Source: Saccoglossus kowalevskii
Taxonomy: Eukaryota > Hemichordata > Enteropneusta > Harrimaniidae
Reading direction: 5' to 3'
DNA: 64,000 bases
NCBI RefSeq assembly: GCF_000003605.2
Contig: NW_003130854.1
Coordinates: 1,045,012-1,109,011 of the forward strand
The notes under the pieces were generated by a model. It worked only from the letters and a program-made list of their open reading frames with translations. It was not told the DNA's origin and made no database searches. The stretch's first letter is position 1. Each line of letters begins with the position of its first letter. This document shows, piece after piece, positions 37,051-48,629 of this stretch. A program made the position numbers and the translations under genes.

Positions 37051-37351
37051 TGTCGGTGCCAAACATAAATACACACACAATGAACATATAATGTGCTCAA
37101 CGTGTTATTCCTCTCCGAAAAAAAACAAGACTGAGCATGTCAAATTAAGTGTGTCACAATTGTGGGCATAATACGTGGACTAACGAGATCAAACTTGTGC
37201 TCAGTATAATATTGCGTGAATCGAAATCCTGAATAAGTTGGTGCCAACATTATTTACACACAATGAACATAATGAAATGTGGTCAACGAGATGTTCACCG
37301 CAAAACAAAACGGAGCATGTCAAATTAATTTTTTTTACATCGGGTGCATAA
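37051..37351. repeat. Tandem repeat of about 180-185 bp running into the gap
   Basis: The blocks GGTGCC...ACACACAATGAACATA, TCAACG and GAGCATGTCAAATTAA, ending in GGGxxATAA, occur at 37055-37172 and again at 37240-37351, offset by 180-185 bases. The second copy ends at the assembly gap, so more units may be hidden there. Confidence 0.65.
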
Positions 37352-37902
37352 NNNNNNNNNNNNNNNNNNNNNNNNNNNNNNNNNNNNNNNNNNNNNNNNN
37401 NNNNNNNNNNNNNNNNNNNNNNNNNNNNNNNNNNNNNNNNNNNNNNNNNNNNNNNNNNNNNNNNNNNNNNNNNNNNNNNNNNNNNNNNNNNNNNNNNNNN
37501 NNNNNNNNNNNNNNNNNNNNNNNNNNNNNNNNNNNNNNNNNNNNNNNNNNNNNNNNNNNNNNNNNNNNNNNNNNNNNNNNNNNNNNNNNNNNNNNNNNNN
37601 NNNNNNNNNNNNNNNNNNNNNNNNNNNNNNNNNNNNNNNNNNNNNNNNNNNNNNNNNNNNNNNNNNNNNNNNNNNNNNNNNNNNNNNNNNNNNNNNNNNN
37701 NNNNNNNNNNNNNNNNNNNNNNNNNNNNNNNNNNNNNNNNNNNNNNNNNNNNNNNNNNNNNNNNNNNNNNNNNNNNNNNNNNNNNNNNNNNNNNNNNNNN
37801 NNNNNNNNNNNNNNNNNNNNNNNNNNNNNNNNNNNNNNNNNNNNNNNNNNNNNNNNNNNNNNNNNNNNNNNNNNNNNNNNNNNNNNNNNNNNNNNNNNNN
37901 NN
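37352..37902. other. Assembly gap, 551 N
   Basis: The non-round length suggests a sized gap. It falls between a tandem repeat on the left and the end of an LTR copy on the right, both of which make assembly hard. Confidence 0.99.
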
Positions 37903-38488
37903 AAATGTGAACATTAAAGTAATAAGCATGGGAAAGTTAACACGAAAGTTAACACGTATTGACATAGACAATTGAATGCAATTGTCATGTCATACGTGTA
38001 TGCGGGTGCCACATCAGATTGGTGACAGTTATTAGAAAAATGTGTATAATATTAAAGCAATCGGACTGTTTTCAATAAGAAGTTTAAAATATCACTTTTC
38101 ATCAAAATTAGAGAATTAAAGATATCAACAGGAAATGAACAAATCTAAGAGAGGCATGCTCAAGGTACATATACACAATATATCAAAGCAATATTCACTC
38201 ATAATCACTCGTATCATAACTCTACAAAGTCGATAGCGGAGCTAAAAAAAAATGAAATTATTATACAATTTTTTATTCGAATGACCGCGGCACTAACGAG
38301 AACCTAAACTAAACGGGTAACAAGATTATTAAATATACTTGGTTTTCATTAAAACCACATATACAAAATAAACTGATGCTGACTGTTTGTGTTTCCAGTA
38401 ATACAGCCTTAGTTTTTGCTAGCACACTCGGTCCATTTACGAGATTTTGATTAAACCCACTTGCTCGTGGCGATTCTAATCCATCATT

Positions 38489-39810
38489 ATAAAACACGCT
38501 TAGTTAGAGTACACTCAGCTTCTTGTATTGTAATATTTCGAAGAGTTGAAACCGGTACAGATACTGCTTCTTTATAAAGTACATCCACCAAGGAACGTCC
38601 AGCAAAACTGAAAACACAACAGTATCACGTTATTTAAAGCGATGACAAGGTAGATCAATTCGTGATTTTAAGGATCATAATCGGCCAAATATTGGAAATT
38701 ACGCATCACAGTCCTGGCAACATGGCAAGTAAAACAATTATCTGATTATCAGTCACTATATATATAGAGGAACTGATATATTTATCTGATAAGCAAAAAC
38801 TAAAAACTAAAAGTCATTGCTACAAAAAACACAAAGTACTGTGCCTGTATTTTTTCATTGCAGGTACTCGTTCACTGGTGCACAGCGTCTGTGTGCTGCA
38901 TTCAAACACTCTGCAAAACAAATACAAGAGGAATAATTAAAGTAGAAATGTTCAATTAAATTTCTGAGTTTGAATTTATTGTGTACATACATATAGTTTA
39001 CCGTGTGATAAACCCACTCACAACTCAGATGTCATTCTGGTCTAGATTTCAATATTCGTATCAACAGTCAGAGCCACAATTTAGGCCTTGTACACATATA
39101 CAGTGTTTCTTTGACCTTTGACAGTTAAAATATATTGCAAACAAAAGCAACGTGTATGCCAAGTGTTAACGACACTGGTCATCTTTCCCTGGTATTTATA
39201 TCGTGAAAATTCATACATATATAAACTGTGATAGCAAGCAATACCATGTCTAACAATGTGATATCGTATCTACACTTTGTGCCTCATGAAAATATTAATG
39301 AACAACATATAGTGTTGAATTATAAACACGCCCTCAGCGTACTCGGTTGTGGTAAACGTCTTATTCAGGAGACGTTAGAAGCTGGTCATGGGCCTGAAAT
39401 TAACAAAATATCACAACTCAACACATTAAATACCAACAGCATCAATTCGCATGAAAACAATACATTTTTGCGATATTATATAATTTTGCTACTGTCTAGC
39501 CATTGTTTGACACTTTATGCAAAAATACTGGTAATATTAAATTAGAAACAATTACCTTATTTGAGATATACTTTACTCCATACATTACTGTGATTTTGTT
39601 TCTTTTACGGTTATAGTTCCGATTGTATTCTTCCAGATACTTGATATGCCTAGTTAAATGTGTATTACAATTCGCCATCCCCGCACATTCCAATACTTCG
39701 TCTATGTGGGGCATTAAGTTATCGAACTGGAATATAACGATAATTAATAGGTATATGTGAATATATTATTATAACAAATAATGAGGTCTTTTTAAAATGT
39801 TGTGAATAAT

Positions 39811-39863
<53 letters not shown>

Positions 39864-42800
39864 AATGACTTCCATTTAACAATTTCTTTCCCACAATCAC
39901 AGCGCCGTTGACAATAGAAACGCAAAATTGTATATGTTTACCCGTTATTTAGACATATCAGTCTGCCCGTCTGAATAAGTAATGGGTAGATACAAATAGT
40001 TATATGAAATCTATGATTTTCACATTTTATGTTAATCATTTCGAAGTATAAAGTACAGGCTGCAAAATATTCGAGTTAAGTAAGTTACTACGCCAACATT
40101 TAGAATCAACTCGTGCGAGTGTGTGAGAACTCATTCTAGGCCCTCGGTGTATGGGGTCCTTTTTCGCACATCGTCTCAAAATACGTTTATTACCGTGGAC
40201 ACGTGAATGAAAGGAGCACTTATTACCAACATCGTCAGCAAACTTGCCTGTGCTGATTAAAACTGGAGATCGTTATTAGATTAGGCCATGATCGGTATAT
40301 GAATTTTACATAATAATTGTTATTGTCGTTGCAATTTTACTTTATAATTTATTACATTTAAAATAGCGCAAAACGCGGAAAAAATGCGAAAATTTAGCAT
40401 AAAGTAACGACTTGAGAGTGCGCCCTCCCAGTAAATACCATTGCCTTCTTTTAAGAATTATTTGGCCCAAAGAGTTTCAAATTGACAACGATCTCCAGAC
40501 GTAAACACAGGCAATTCGTTAGCAATTTTTCTGACGATGTTGGCGATCCGCTCTGCTAGGATTTCCGTAGTATGACACATTAGTTATGATTGCATCAGTC
40601 TGTCCGTCTAAATAAGGAATGCATAGATATGAATAGTTATATGAAAGCTATGATTTTCGAATTTTATGTTAATCATTTCTAGTTATAAACTACAGGTTGA
40701 AAAATATTCGAGTTAAGTAAGATACTACGCCAACATTTAGAATCAACTCGTGAATGTACGTTGACTGGAGTTATCAAATACTACGAATTCGATTCATCAA
40801 TCGAAGTGAAATTAGAAATTCTAAAGCTCGAAGCTCAGTGAAAGTATTTAATACCTGAAATGTTTTCTATTTCGCATTTCTCGCCAACCAGTAACTTTTC
40901 TCTGCAAAGAACAAAATATACAAAAAAAGATAAGCTGAGAGAATGTGACATTGTGACTTGAGTGGGAAATAAAAAAATATATATATCTATGTTCAAACTA
41001 CTCAGATTAGCTTGCTAATTGCACTGAACAATTGGACAACCCCACACACATACATGTGCATTAGTAACATGTACTATTGATAATTTTGTAATAAGCAATG
41101 CAAACAGAATTTGATATACGGTACATTCTTAACAGAGTTCATTTTGTATATAATAAATCAAGTAATGCACTATGAATGCAATAGGCCCAAACTAATAATG
41201 TGTGTGTTAATATCGTCATTTTTACATTGATATTATACCAGTAGCTCACATATAATAATCGAGAATGGGATGCCCTTATATACCGCCACTATAAATCACG
41301 CACGTGCATTCTACTAGATGTGTGCATTATTTGATTTTGTCAAAATCACATTTGTATGCCTGTGTAAGTATTTGCACAATTATTTAACATGATTGGATTA
41401 ATTAACTGTTGACAACCTACACTAAAGCGAAGAGTTTCTTGTAAAATGCAGCTCTTGAGATACTGAAACATAAATAACAATAATTAGTTTATGTACGTGA
41501 TCTTTTTGTGTGCTATAATATGGTAATTAATTACTATCCTCATTAAAAAATATCCATAATTCAACAATTATTAGTAATTTGCCCAGTGCACAAATTTGAC
41601 CCATTCGAAATCCGCTTAGCCGAATTAACTTTCATGAGGACCGGCAGTTAATTACGCATTGAAGCAATGCGTGTTCAGCATAAAGAAATACACTTTATAA
41701 ACTGCTCAGTGAACAAATGCTTCAGGATCGAATGAAACCCATATATCTCACTTATGTGGTGCGAGCCCACTATCCACTAAACAAATAGAAAAAGTAGTGT
41801 GAATGGGAAATGAACTGGAGTCATTTCAATTGGTTTTCTCTTGGCATTGACATAATTGAACTAGATTATATAATAGACTAGTAAATCATTCTGGACGTGA
41901 GCGGACCTTATTTACAACTCGGTCAGCGCATGAGAGTTTCCATGAGAATGGATGTCTTCATGACTTCAGTTCAATCAGTGATGACACAGAATTCTGTGCC
42001 GTCTACGTATTAACGTTGCGATTCAGCAGATCATTCTCGAATTCACAGAGAAGGGCAATCTGAATGACCAGGCTACATAATAATGGAAATAAAAAAAAAC
42101 ACTGACTTTCTCTGCGTGATAACATAGCTTGAAATACTTGCTAAATTAATTGACTTGTCATTAACCACACCCCAATCTTGGTACTTGTATCATGTAATAG
42201 TCGTTCTCTATATTGTGTATTGGGCTAATTTGAATATTTTAGAATGGAATGGTCATTGTTACCACATGCGTTCATCCCATACCCAATATACAACAACATC
42301 GGATTGCTTTATGTTGAGATGTAAGCAACTAAATGGTTTGCCAGACACGGGCGGTCAATTCGTTGTAGCCGTGTTTACCAGACTGACAGTTCCACTGATT
42401 CTCTACGCGTAACAGCGAGGTTTAGAATGGCATGTTAGATTATCTTGTTTCTTGGCTGACTATTACCTACAAGCGATTGCAATGAACAAATTACGACCAC
42501 TACTTGACCTTTCGGGATATTTGTTGTGCTCGCACATACGTATTTTGCGCAAAGCAGAACATTCAGTGGTAAATTAAATTCCTTGCTAAGATAAAAGGAG
42601 TTAGTCGATCGTGATAATTACCGTTTTTTTTAGTGGGCGTGGGAATAAAGATGAAGAATATTAACAAATTTTATACAAAAATAATGCTGACAAATAAAAC
42701 AGAATAATAATTCAAATTTTAGTGAGTGGTGTATTTTTAACTCGCATTTATCAACTTTTAGTACCTGAAAAGAAAAACTCGTTCAACCTCTTACATTTTT

Positions 42801-43316
42801 TGTTTCAATATTGCCTATATAGGCATGGAAACAATAGATATGAGAGTCAACAATCCATCATTCACGCGTGGAAAACAGCTGCTTCATTAGAAATTGTAGT
42901 AATAATCGTATTGTTACAAAATACTTATGAACGTAATGTTGAAACCATGCACAAACCAAAATACACGTAGAAACTTCATTTAAAAAATAATCTGAAATCT
43001 AATTTGCTACGACTATAATTTGTATTCAAAATTACCAAAAGTTTGTATGAATAGTCTTATATTTTTAATAATTTTTTTTCAAATTTTCAAACAAAAACAT
43101 TATTCCATTATATGTTAGGATGATATGATATATTATCATATATTTTTAACAAATATATAGCTATAGATTTGCCAACATCATGTAATAATAGAATTTTTTT
43201 TATACAAAACATTGTGTATGAATTCAAAAACTTGCGGCTAGTATCCAGTGGTCTTCTGTCTTACTCGGGACATGTCTGGGTATGAACAACTTCTGAAGAT
43301 CGATCAATTTCGACTT
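38489..43316 (-). CDS. Putative multi-exon gene of unknown function (short exons)
   Basis: Six minus-strand segments are open and flanked by splice-like signals: 43265-43316 (CACAG / GTAAGA; EVEIDRSSEVVHTQTCP), 41421-41462 (TTTCAG / GTAGGT; YLKSCILQETLRFS), 40855-40901 (TTGCAG / GTATTA; KLLVGEKCEIENIS), 39556-39726 (TTCCAG / GTAATT; 57 codons, DEVLECAGMANCNTHLTRHI, then KYLEEYNRNYNRKRNKITVM), 38868-38910 (TTGCAG / GTACCT; CLNAAHRRCAPVN) and 38489-38607 (TTTCAG; GRSLVDVLYKEAVSVPVSTL, ending in TKRVL and a stop). The last two share a phase, but not all junctions agree, so the model is incomplete or partly wrong. The 41421-41462 piece looks like a cytochrome P450 ExxR helix, but no other P450 motif is present. 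Confidence 0.28.
39814..39859. repeat. (TA)n microsatellite
   Basis: About 23 uninterrupted TA units. It lies in the putative intron to the right of the 39556-39726 exon. Confidence 0.98.
39957..40752. repeat. 159-bp direct repeats flanking a hairpin element
   Basis: 39957-40115 and 40594-40752 are each 159 bases and align end to end (ATCAGTCTG ... AATCAACTCGTG) with roughly 10-15 percent difference. Between them lies 40116-40593. This holds the element 40127-40567, a longer version of the sequence at 35559-35674. Its interior (40225-40543) is a long imperfect inverted repeat: CAACATCGTCAG, TTGCCTGTG and CTGGAGATCGTT on the left recur inverted on the right. No coding sequence is present. Confidence 0.7.
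41463..43264. other. Spacer or intron, nothing recognised
   Basis: AT-rich sequence with a few medium frames (plus 42155-42412, plus 42722-42970) that show no domain. If the putative gene at 38489-43316 is real, this is its first visible intron. Confidence 0.35.
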
Positions 43317-44118
43317 CTGTGAAATAAATACAATGTTAATTAATGAATTGTAACTAGTAAGTGTAAGGCCTGCTTATCGCTAATGAGAGGGCACCCACAG
43401 AACTCACACTGGACAGGGGGGGGGGGTCTTTCACTGTAAGTATAGGGTAGACAAAACAATAATACTGGAAATGAAATGCACTAAAATATCGAGTTAAAGC
43501 TTCCGGATTTAATACTTCCCAAAATAATTACAAGAAATAAAGCACAGAAAAATACAATGAATAAAGTCACTAAAATAGGGGATTGTTTAGGGAAGTGTGC
43601 AATGGCGATAACTCAGTTACAGGATGTCAGAATGGATTACAGTCAATGGCTTCTGCAACACAACAACGGCGAAATACAGGAGTCTTGCGTGCAGACACTG
43701 TTATTCTGGATGGCACCGCTGGAAGCAGGAGATCGCTGAGCAGTTCATACAAGTCTCACAGAATGATGGTTGTAGCCTGTATCACTTGTCGCACAATAAC
43801 GTAGTAGTACACACAGGATACCAAGGTGAAATGATGGACCACAACTGTTCCCAGTCTGTCCCATTTATAGGCATAAATGGACCAGATTCAGTGACACCAC
43901 CTGGGTTTCCACATGAGCCAATCAGAATGTGATCTTACTGGCAACAGTGTCACGTAGACAACTCAGTAGATCATAAACGACGTTACGTAAATGTTCCTCA
44001 CCTGTGTTATATAGCTATCATAGGCCTTGTTGGATACGACTGTGGGAAACAAAAACGTGTTACTAACACCTTTTTCGTTTGCGATCTGCAATACAATTGT
44101 TGCTGTTCAATAAAGGAA
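43317..44118. other. Spacer, possible repeat material
   Basis: A run of 11 G lies at 43416-43426. 43550-43935 has three overlapping open frames on the plus strand but no recognisable protein. On the minus strand a CCTATAAATGGG box lies near 43862-43873, which may be a promoter remnant. No element boundaries were found. Confidence 0.3.
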
Positions 44119-44938
44119 TATATTATTATTATTATTATTATTATTTTATTTCCATTTTTCTAAAGAAATATATCCCACTAACCTGGGGAAACAGGTCACA
44201 ATGAATATAAAAAAGAAAGTTACAAGTGTGACTTTAATCGCCTCAATAAAATAAAATATTATAATTCATCTATTGGAGAACTCACGCTTATAACAAATTA
44301 TATCTAATCTGAAAAGCTGTGTATACAAATCTTGAAAGAATTTGGATGATTTCATGGTTATTCTGAGAATAAATATATATAAGTTTACTGAGAGACGAAT
44401 GGAGCTCAAGCTGTGGTTCAATGCAGTTAATTCGATCAAAAAGTGTTTTTTGAATATCGTTATATGCTGGACAAACTACCAGAAAATGAGTTTCATCTTC
44501 AACAGCATCTATACATATTTGGCAGATTCTATTTTTCACTTGAGTTCCATAATATCTACCGGTCTCAATGTATAACTTATGATTAGAGCACCGGAGTTTA
44601 GTTAAAGCTTGTCTGTACAGGGGAACACGAACGATATCCAAATAATTCTCATAAGAAATATTTGTTTTAAATTGGCGAAACGTTCGTAACTTATTTCTGC
44701 TGTTTGGGGATCTACGAACATCGTCAAATAAAGCATCTTTCCAACTTTTGAAATAGCAATCTTTCTCTTTCTTTCCAATTAACAATGTTGTTTCATCGGT
44801 AATTTGGGAGATAAACCTATTCTCCCAAATAGTATGCATATTGTGTTCAATTAATAATATAACTAAAATAACGATGCAAAGTAATCGATATGAAACTATA
44901 ATGTGAATTCTGAACTGGAGGTGTTTAATATGTTTCAC
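44119..44938 (-). mobile_element. LINE 3' end with (ATT/TAA)n tail
   Basis: The minus-strand frame 44288-44938 (216 codons) ends in the C-terminal domain of a non-LTR reverse transcriptase. It reads SPNSRNKLRTFRQFKTN, YENYLDIVRVPLYRQALTKL, HKLYIETGRYYG and the zinc module C-x2-C-x8-H-x4-C (CQICIDAVEDETHFLVVC), then FDRINCIEP. The upstream reverse transcriptase is absent, so the copy is 5'-truncated, as is usual for LINEs. Beyond the stop is a 3' UTR of about 140 bases and a (TAA)n tail at 44119-44145. The tail type and the zinc module suggest a CR1/RTE-like rather than the Tx1-like family of the other two LINEs here. This frame is intact over its length. Confidence 0.82.
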
Positions 44939-46924
44939 TTTACCTCATCCGGTAATGATTTCATTAACAATTTTGTATATGCATTAGTAATTTGCAGGAC
45001 AAAAAAAAACAGGAATTACTATCTACTGGACATATATACGAGTGTTATCAAATAAATTATTACATTCATGAGCCTCGCAGATTGACTATATATAGGTTAT
45101 ACCATGATACCTTATTATTTAATTCACTAGCTTGTAAAATTTTCCAGTTGTCAGCCGACATACAGAAGGTGTCTGTGATTTAAATGTACATGCAATTATT
45201 ACTATAATATTATCAAAATAAATACAAGTTAGTATGTTTGGCTGATCATAATTTTGAAATGTATCCTTTATCATAACAATAACATACCATTTGATTACGA
45301 CAGAATTGCTTCGCATTATTACTTCCTATGACTCGAACGTGTACAGTCGCTAAGAGGAACGTTTGTCCTCGGTGATGTCACATTCATTACATATAAGTGT
45401 AATACAAACATGATTATTGCAAATGTTTGACATTGTCCAGAACCTACATTCTTATTGAAATCATCTTCAATGACGATGACATGTTAAGTGACACTAAAAA
45501 TAATATGATTGAAAATAAGTGCTAAAAAATACAAAATTTGAATTAGTGGTTTCTCGTGGAGATATCATTCGGGTAAAGTTTGGTGCAACGATCTTAGCCT
45601 TTCTTTTCAACATTATTGCTACTACAGTGAGCATTATATTTCATCATATTTCGTTAATATATATTGTTGTCAATTCATTTCCATATCCTGTAAATCTGCA
45701 TTCACAATTTCCTGCATATACATATAAAAGTACATTTTCCCTACTAGTGAACAGAACATTTGTGTCATGATTTATTTCTATGAGATGGGTCACTGATACG
45801 ACTTGATAGCTGGTTTATATCATTCAACATATTCCCATAACTTGTCACCATTTAAGTTTATACAAGGTCCTAACCGGAACTTGAATCAGTTTGGTATGTG
45901 TAGTTTCTTAAAATAGCGGACGATTAATCAATATATATGACATACTTTGTGTCATTGGCTACATGCGAATTGAATGTTTGGAGGCTACGCCTTGAGCTTT
46001 TAAACTCCCCTGTAATTGGTTAAGTTTTGATAGGTAATAAAGGACGTCTTGGCCAGTTTGGTAAAGTGTGCTCAACAGAACGATCACAAGGCGAGAGAGT
46101 CTTGAAGAATTTCCCCGAGGCATTTTGTCTTTGATATTTCTCGACGGGCGACTAAGTCTAGAAGTTGACACGTATTCCATATTTGTGTGTGTCTTTGTTC
46201 GGTAAAAGGTGGCGAACGTACGATGCCTGGTACCTAAGAAATTGGTTTAATAAGAACACGATTCACCCCCCCCCCCATTACATTTGCATGCCATGGCCAA
46301 TAAACACAGTTAAAATGAATACAACGCCTCTCGCACATACATATAATCAATCATTAACCTTCAAATTTAATGTATCATAACATAACCTGAATGTTTTTTT
46401 AACTGACCATAAAGTCAACAGTCATTTGGCGTAGAATAGTTCATATTTATCACGTAATAATGGTTCTTCGCTCATATTTATCAGGTAGTCATGGTCCTTC
46501 GCTCATAGTTATATATAGTTTATCAAGGTATGTTTGTAAATTTAATCGCTACCGCATAATTTGTGATAAATGCAACGTATTCGGTTAGGTCCTTCGCGGT
46601 CCTTCGTTTATTAGTGAGTACCCGGGATTGGGCCAATTACTGAACTAAATACTAGTAACTGAACTGGTTGGCATAAGCGGTGTCTTTGGGTTGTTGTTTT
46701 TTTTTGGGGGGGGGCTCAATAACAACTGGTCCTTGTTTGTAGTCATTTATTAAAGCAGAGCCTACATCGAAATATTATTTACGCGATGATATTTGCATAG
46801 TCAATTGACCCGCTATACACATTGGGCCTACCCCTGATTGTAGTGACCCGCGCTGAATGGAGAGGTTTAACATGAACGTCCTTTGTTTACTTCCGTGATC
46901 TGGGGTGAATCTAGGACATCGATC
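44939..46924. other. Spacer upstream of the secreted-protein gene
   Basis: No gene was recognised. Contents include a 31-bp tandem repeat at 46441-46512, a run of 11 C at 46266-46276 and a G-tract near 46703-46714. The last 100 bases before 46925 are GC-richer and likely hold the promoter of the downstream gene, but no TATA box is evident. Confidence 0.4.
46441..46512. repeat. 31-bp tandem repeat, 2.3 units
   Basis: TCATATTTATCACGTAATAA plus TGGTTCTTCGC is followed by a second 31-base unit with four differences and by a partial third unit (TCATAGTTAT). The related string GGTCCTTCG recurs near 46590. Confidence 0.8.
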
Positions 46925-48629
46925 ATGGCTTCCACGGTCAGCCTATGTATGTGTCTCATGTTTGTGTGTCTCTGTGATTGTGTTCTTGTTGCGGTGACGC
47001 CCACCAAAACATGCAGATCTACAGACGTCAGAAAAGTGATTTGGCTGAAATTTTTAGTGACTGTTAACGACACCTGGGATCCAGACGGGTAAGTTTACCT
47101 CACTAACATCCGACTAGCATGTGGTTAAGCCCTACAAGGTCATGCACAGTTCATGCCGGTAACGCCTCCTATATTTTTTTCGGTACGAACGCCGTATTGG
47201 AATACTCATATTTATAGCTTATATTTGTTAAACAGATATATACTGGGACTGCACGCTGTTTATCAAAATTAGCAATTAGAAAAGCCAACTGAACGTGACA
47301 AGCACGGATTACACACTAATAGACGATGCACTGAAGTTTTGGGTCGGTTGACCCAACACAGTTGCATGTACCCACATACTAGATTGTGACGTGAAATCGC
47401 ATATGACGTCACAACCCACAATGCAAGGAAGGAACTAATCTAAATACAGTACGAGCGTTTGCAATCAAATTTGGTATATATGCGTTTTACATGTCTACAC
47501 GTTCTAGTACAAGTTTGTACAGACCCCATTCATTTTCACCTGAATGCAAGTGGCTCGAAATATTTTTGTGTGAAATTCTTTTCTTTCTTTTTTTAGATGC
47601 ATTGCGACAGTCCTTACACCAAGGTTGATTCCCGGTAAAGAATACAATAAATCCGAATCTGTACGTGTTGGTAGATGCGATAAAGGCCCTCTATGGTTCA
47701 ATATATCAGAAGCAGGAATAAAAGAATCACATGCTATGGTAAATAGATTGCGTTTATGTAGTTGTGTGTGAGGGAAACGTACAGCCAGGCAATCCATATT
47801 ATTTATTAATGATTGTGATTATCTCGTGTAACCAAAGACAATAGAAAATGTCTTTGGTGTAACAAAATAATTAGTGTCACCACAGTCCTTCTATAATAGA
47901 GGGACTGTGGTGGCACCTGTGATTTCTTAAATTAAACGTTAACAAGTCGTGGTCTTGAATAATTGTAATAAATTGCTCTCTGTCTGTCAACATTTGATAA
48001 TTTGTGAATATGTACGTTAGGCGTAATAAGCAATAACAAGTTTGTGATAAAACAAATGATACGCAAAAAGTGCAACCGAGTGCCATTCTAGTGTGATTAC
48101 ATGTACAGAACTGATGGTGCAGGGGAAGTAGTAATTCGGATTATGGAGGATATATTGCTTCTATGTTAAAGCGGGAGGGTCGTCACCTGCGCACGCGCGG
48201 GAATCGAGTCCCAAGCGACGATAACACGCTAAAACGCAAAGGCTCATGGGTAGACGCTTGGTTGTAAACAATGACACGCTATGGCCATCTGACGCATACG
48301 CAGGTGACGACTTCCCCGCTTTAATATTCATTTACATAGTGATATATCATAACGTAAATAATGCAATGGGATTGTTTGGCCTCAAAATATTTGCATATTA
48401 ATTTTTATTTCCCATTGAATTTCAGAATGTTGACTTAATATTCTTTTCCTCTGTCGTCGAAGACGCTTCCCCGCCTACCTGTAGGATACCATGGAATGGC
48501 ACGTACCTGACACCGAAAACAACGATGGCAAACGAGTCTCTGTTACCCGGATGTTTTGTCATGGACTCCCGCGAAGGATATCACATGACGTATTACTGGT
48601 TTCACGTAATTGATTGGATGTTTGGCTAA
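46925..48629 (+). CDS. Secreted N-glycosylated 169-aa protein, three exons, family unknown
   Basis: The exons are 46925-47088, 47597-47738 and 48426-48629, with GTAAGT and GTAAAT donors and TTTTTTTAG and AATTTCAG acceptors. The phases agree (2, then 0) and the total is 510 nt. The ATG at 46925 opens a clear signal peptide (MASTVSLCMCLMFVCLCDCV, then a cut near VAVTP). The mature part has KVIWLKFLVTVNDTWDPDGC, then five N-glycosylation sequons (NDT, NKS, NIS, NGT, NES), about five cysteines, and ends HVIDWMFG. No membrane segment is seen, so it is probably secreted. An AATAAA signal lies at 48666-48671, 37 bases after the stop. I do not recognise the family. The clean splice phases, signal peptide and poly-A site argue for a real, intact gene. 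Confidence 0.78.
48166..48324. mobile_element. Complete TTAA-ended MITE in intron 2 of the secreted-protein gene
   Basis: The element is 159 bp from TTAAAGCGGG to CCCGCTTTAA. The ends form an inverted repeat of about 25 bases (AAAGCGGG-x-x-GTCGTCACCTGCG) with TTAA at both edges, which fits a TTAA-type (piggyBac-like or Kolobok-like) target. A half copy of the same element is at 2013-2109. Confidence 0.78.

Larger units (their letters stand above)
35772..38027 (-). mobile_element. LTR element without visible gag/pol, minus strand
   Basis: Treated as a fossil. A 485-bp LTR lies at 35772-36256 on the minus strand (TGTCACCAATCTG ... CCCTCAACA), with a TATAAATA box and an AATAAA signal. A purine-rich tract (GGAAGGGACAG) abuts its U3 end at 36257, as at the 3' end of an LTR element. 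The U3 part of a second copy lies at 37903-38027 with two differences in about 124 bases, so the insertion looks fairly young; the rest of that LTR is in the assembly gap. The interior (36257 to the gap) is about 1.1 kb of AT-rich sequence with no recognisable gag or pol, so it is a non-autonomous form. The outer flanks do not show a clear target duplication, so the two LTRs may not belong to one insertion. Confidence 0.6.

Noticed and set aside
37201-37971. Long open frames of 188-256 codons across 37201-37971 on both strands
   Set aside because: They consist almost wholly of unknown bases from the assembly gap, so they carry no information.
39957-40752. Calling the 159-bp repeats LTRs of a miniature retroelement
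   Set aside because: The repeats lack TG/CA ends, no primer site or purine tract is next to them and the flanks show no target duplication.
39556-41462. Xanthine dehydrogenase or cytochrome P450 identity for the short minus-strand exons
   Set aside because: The 39556 exon faintly resembles a xanthine dehydrogenase stretch and the 41421 exon a P450 ExxR helix, but the molybdopterin and haem-binding motifs are absent and the two guesses exclude each other.
43557-43932. Three overlapping plus-strand frames
   Set aside because: Overlap in all three frames points to stop-poor sequence rather than coding; none matches a family.
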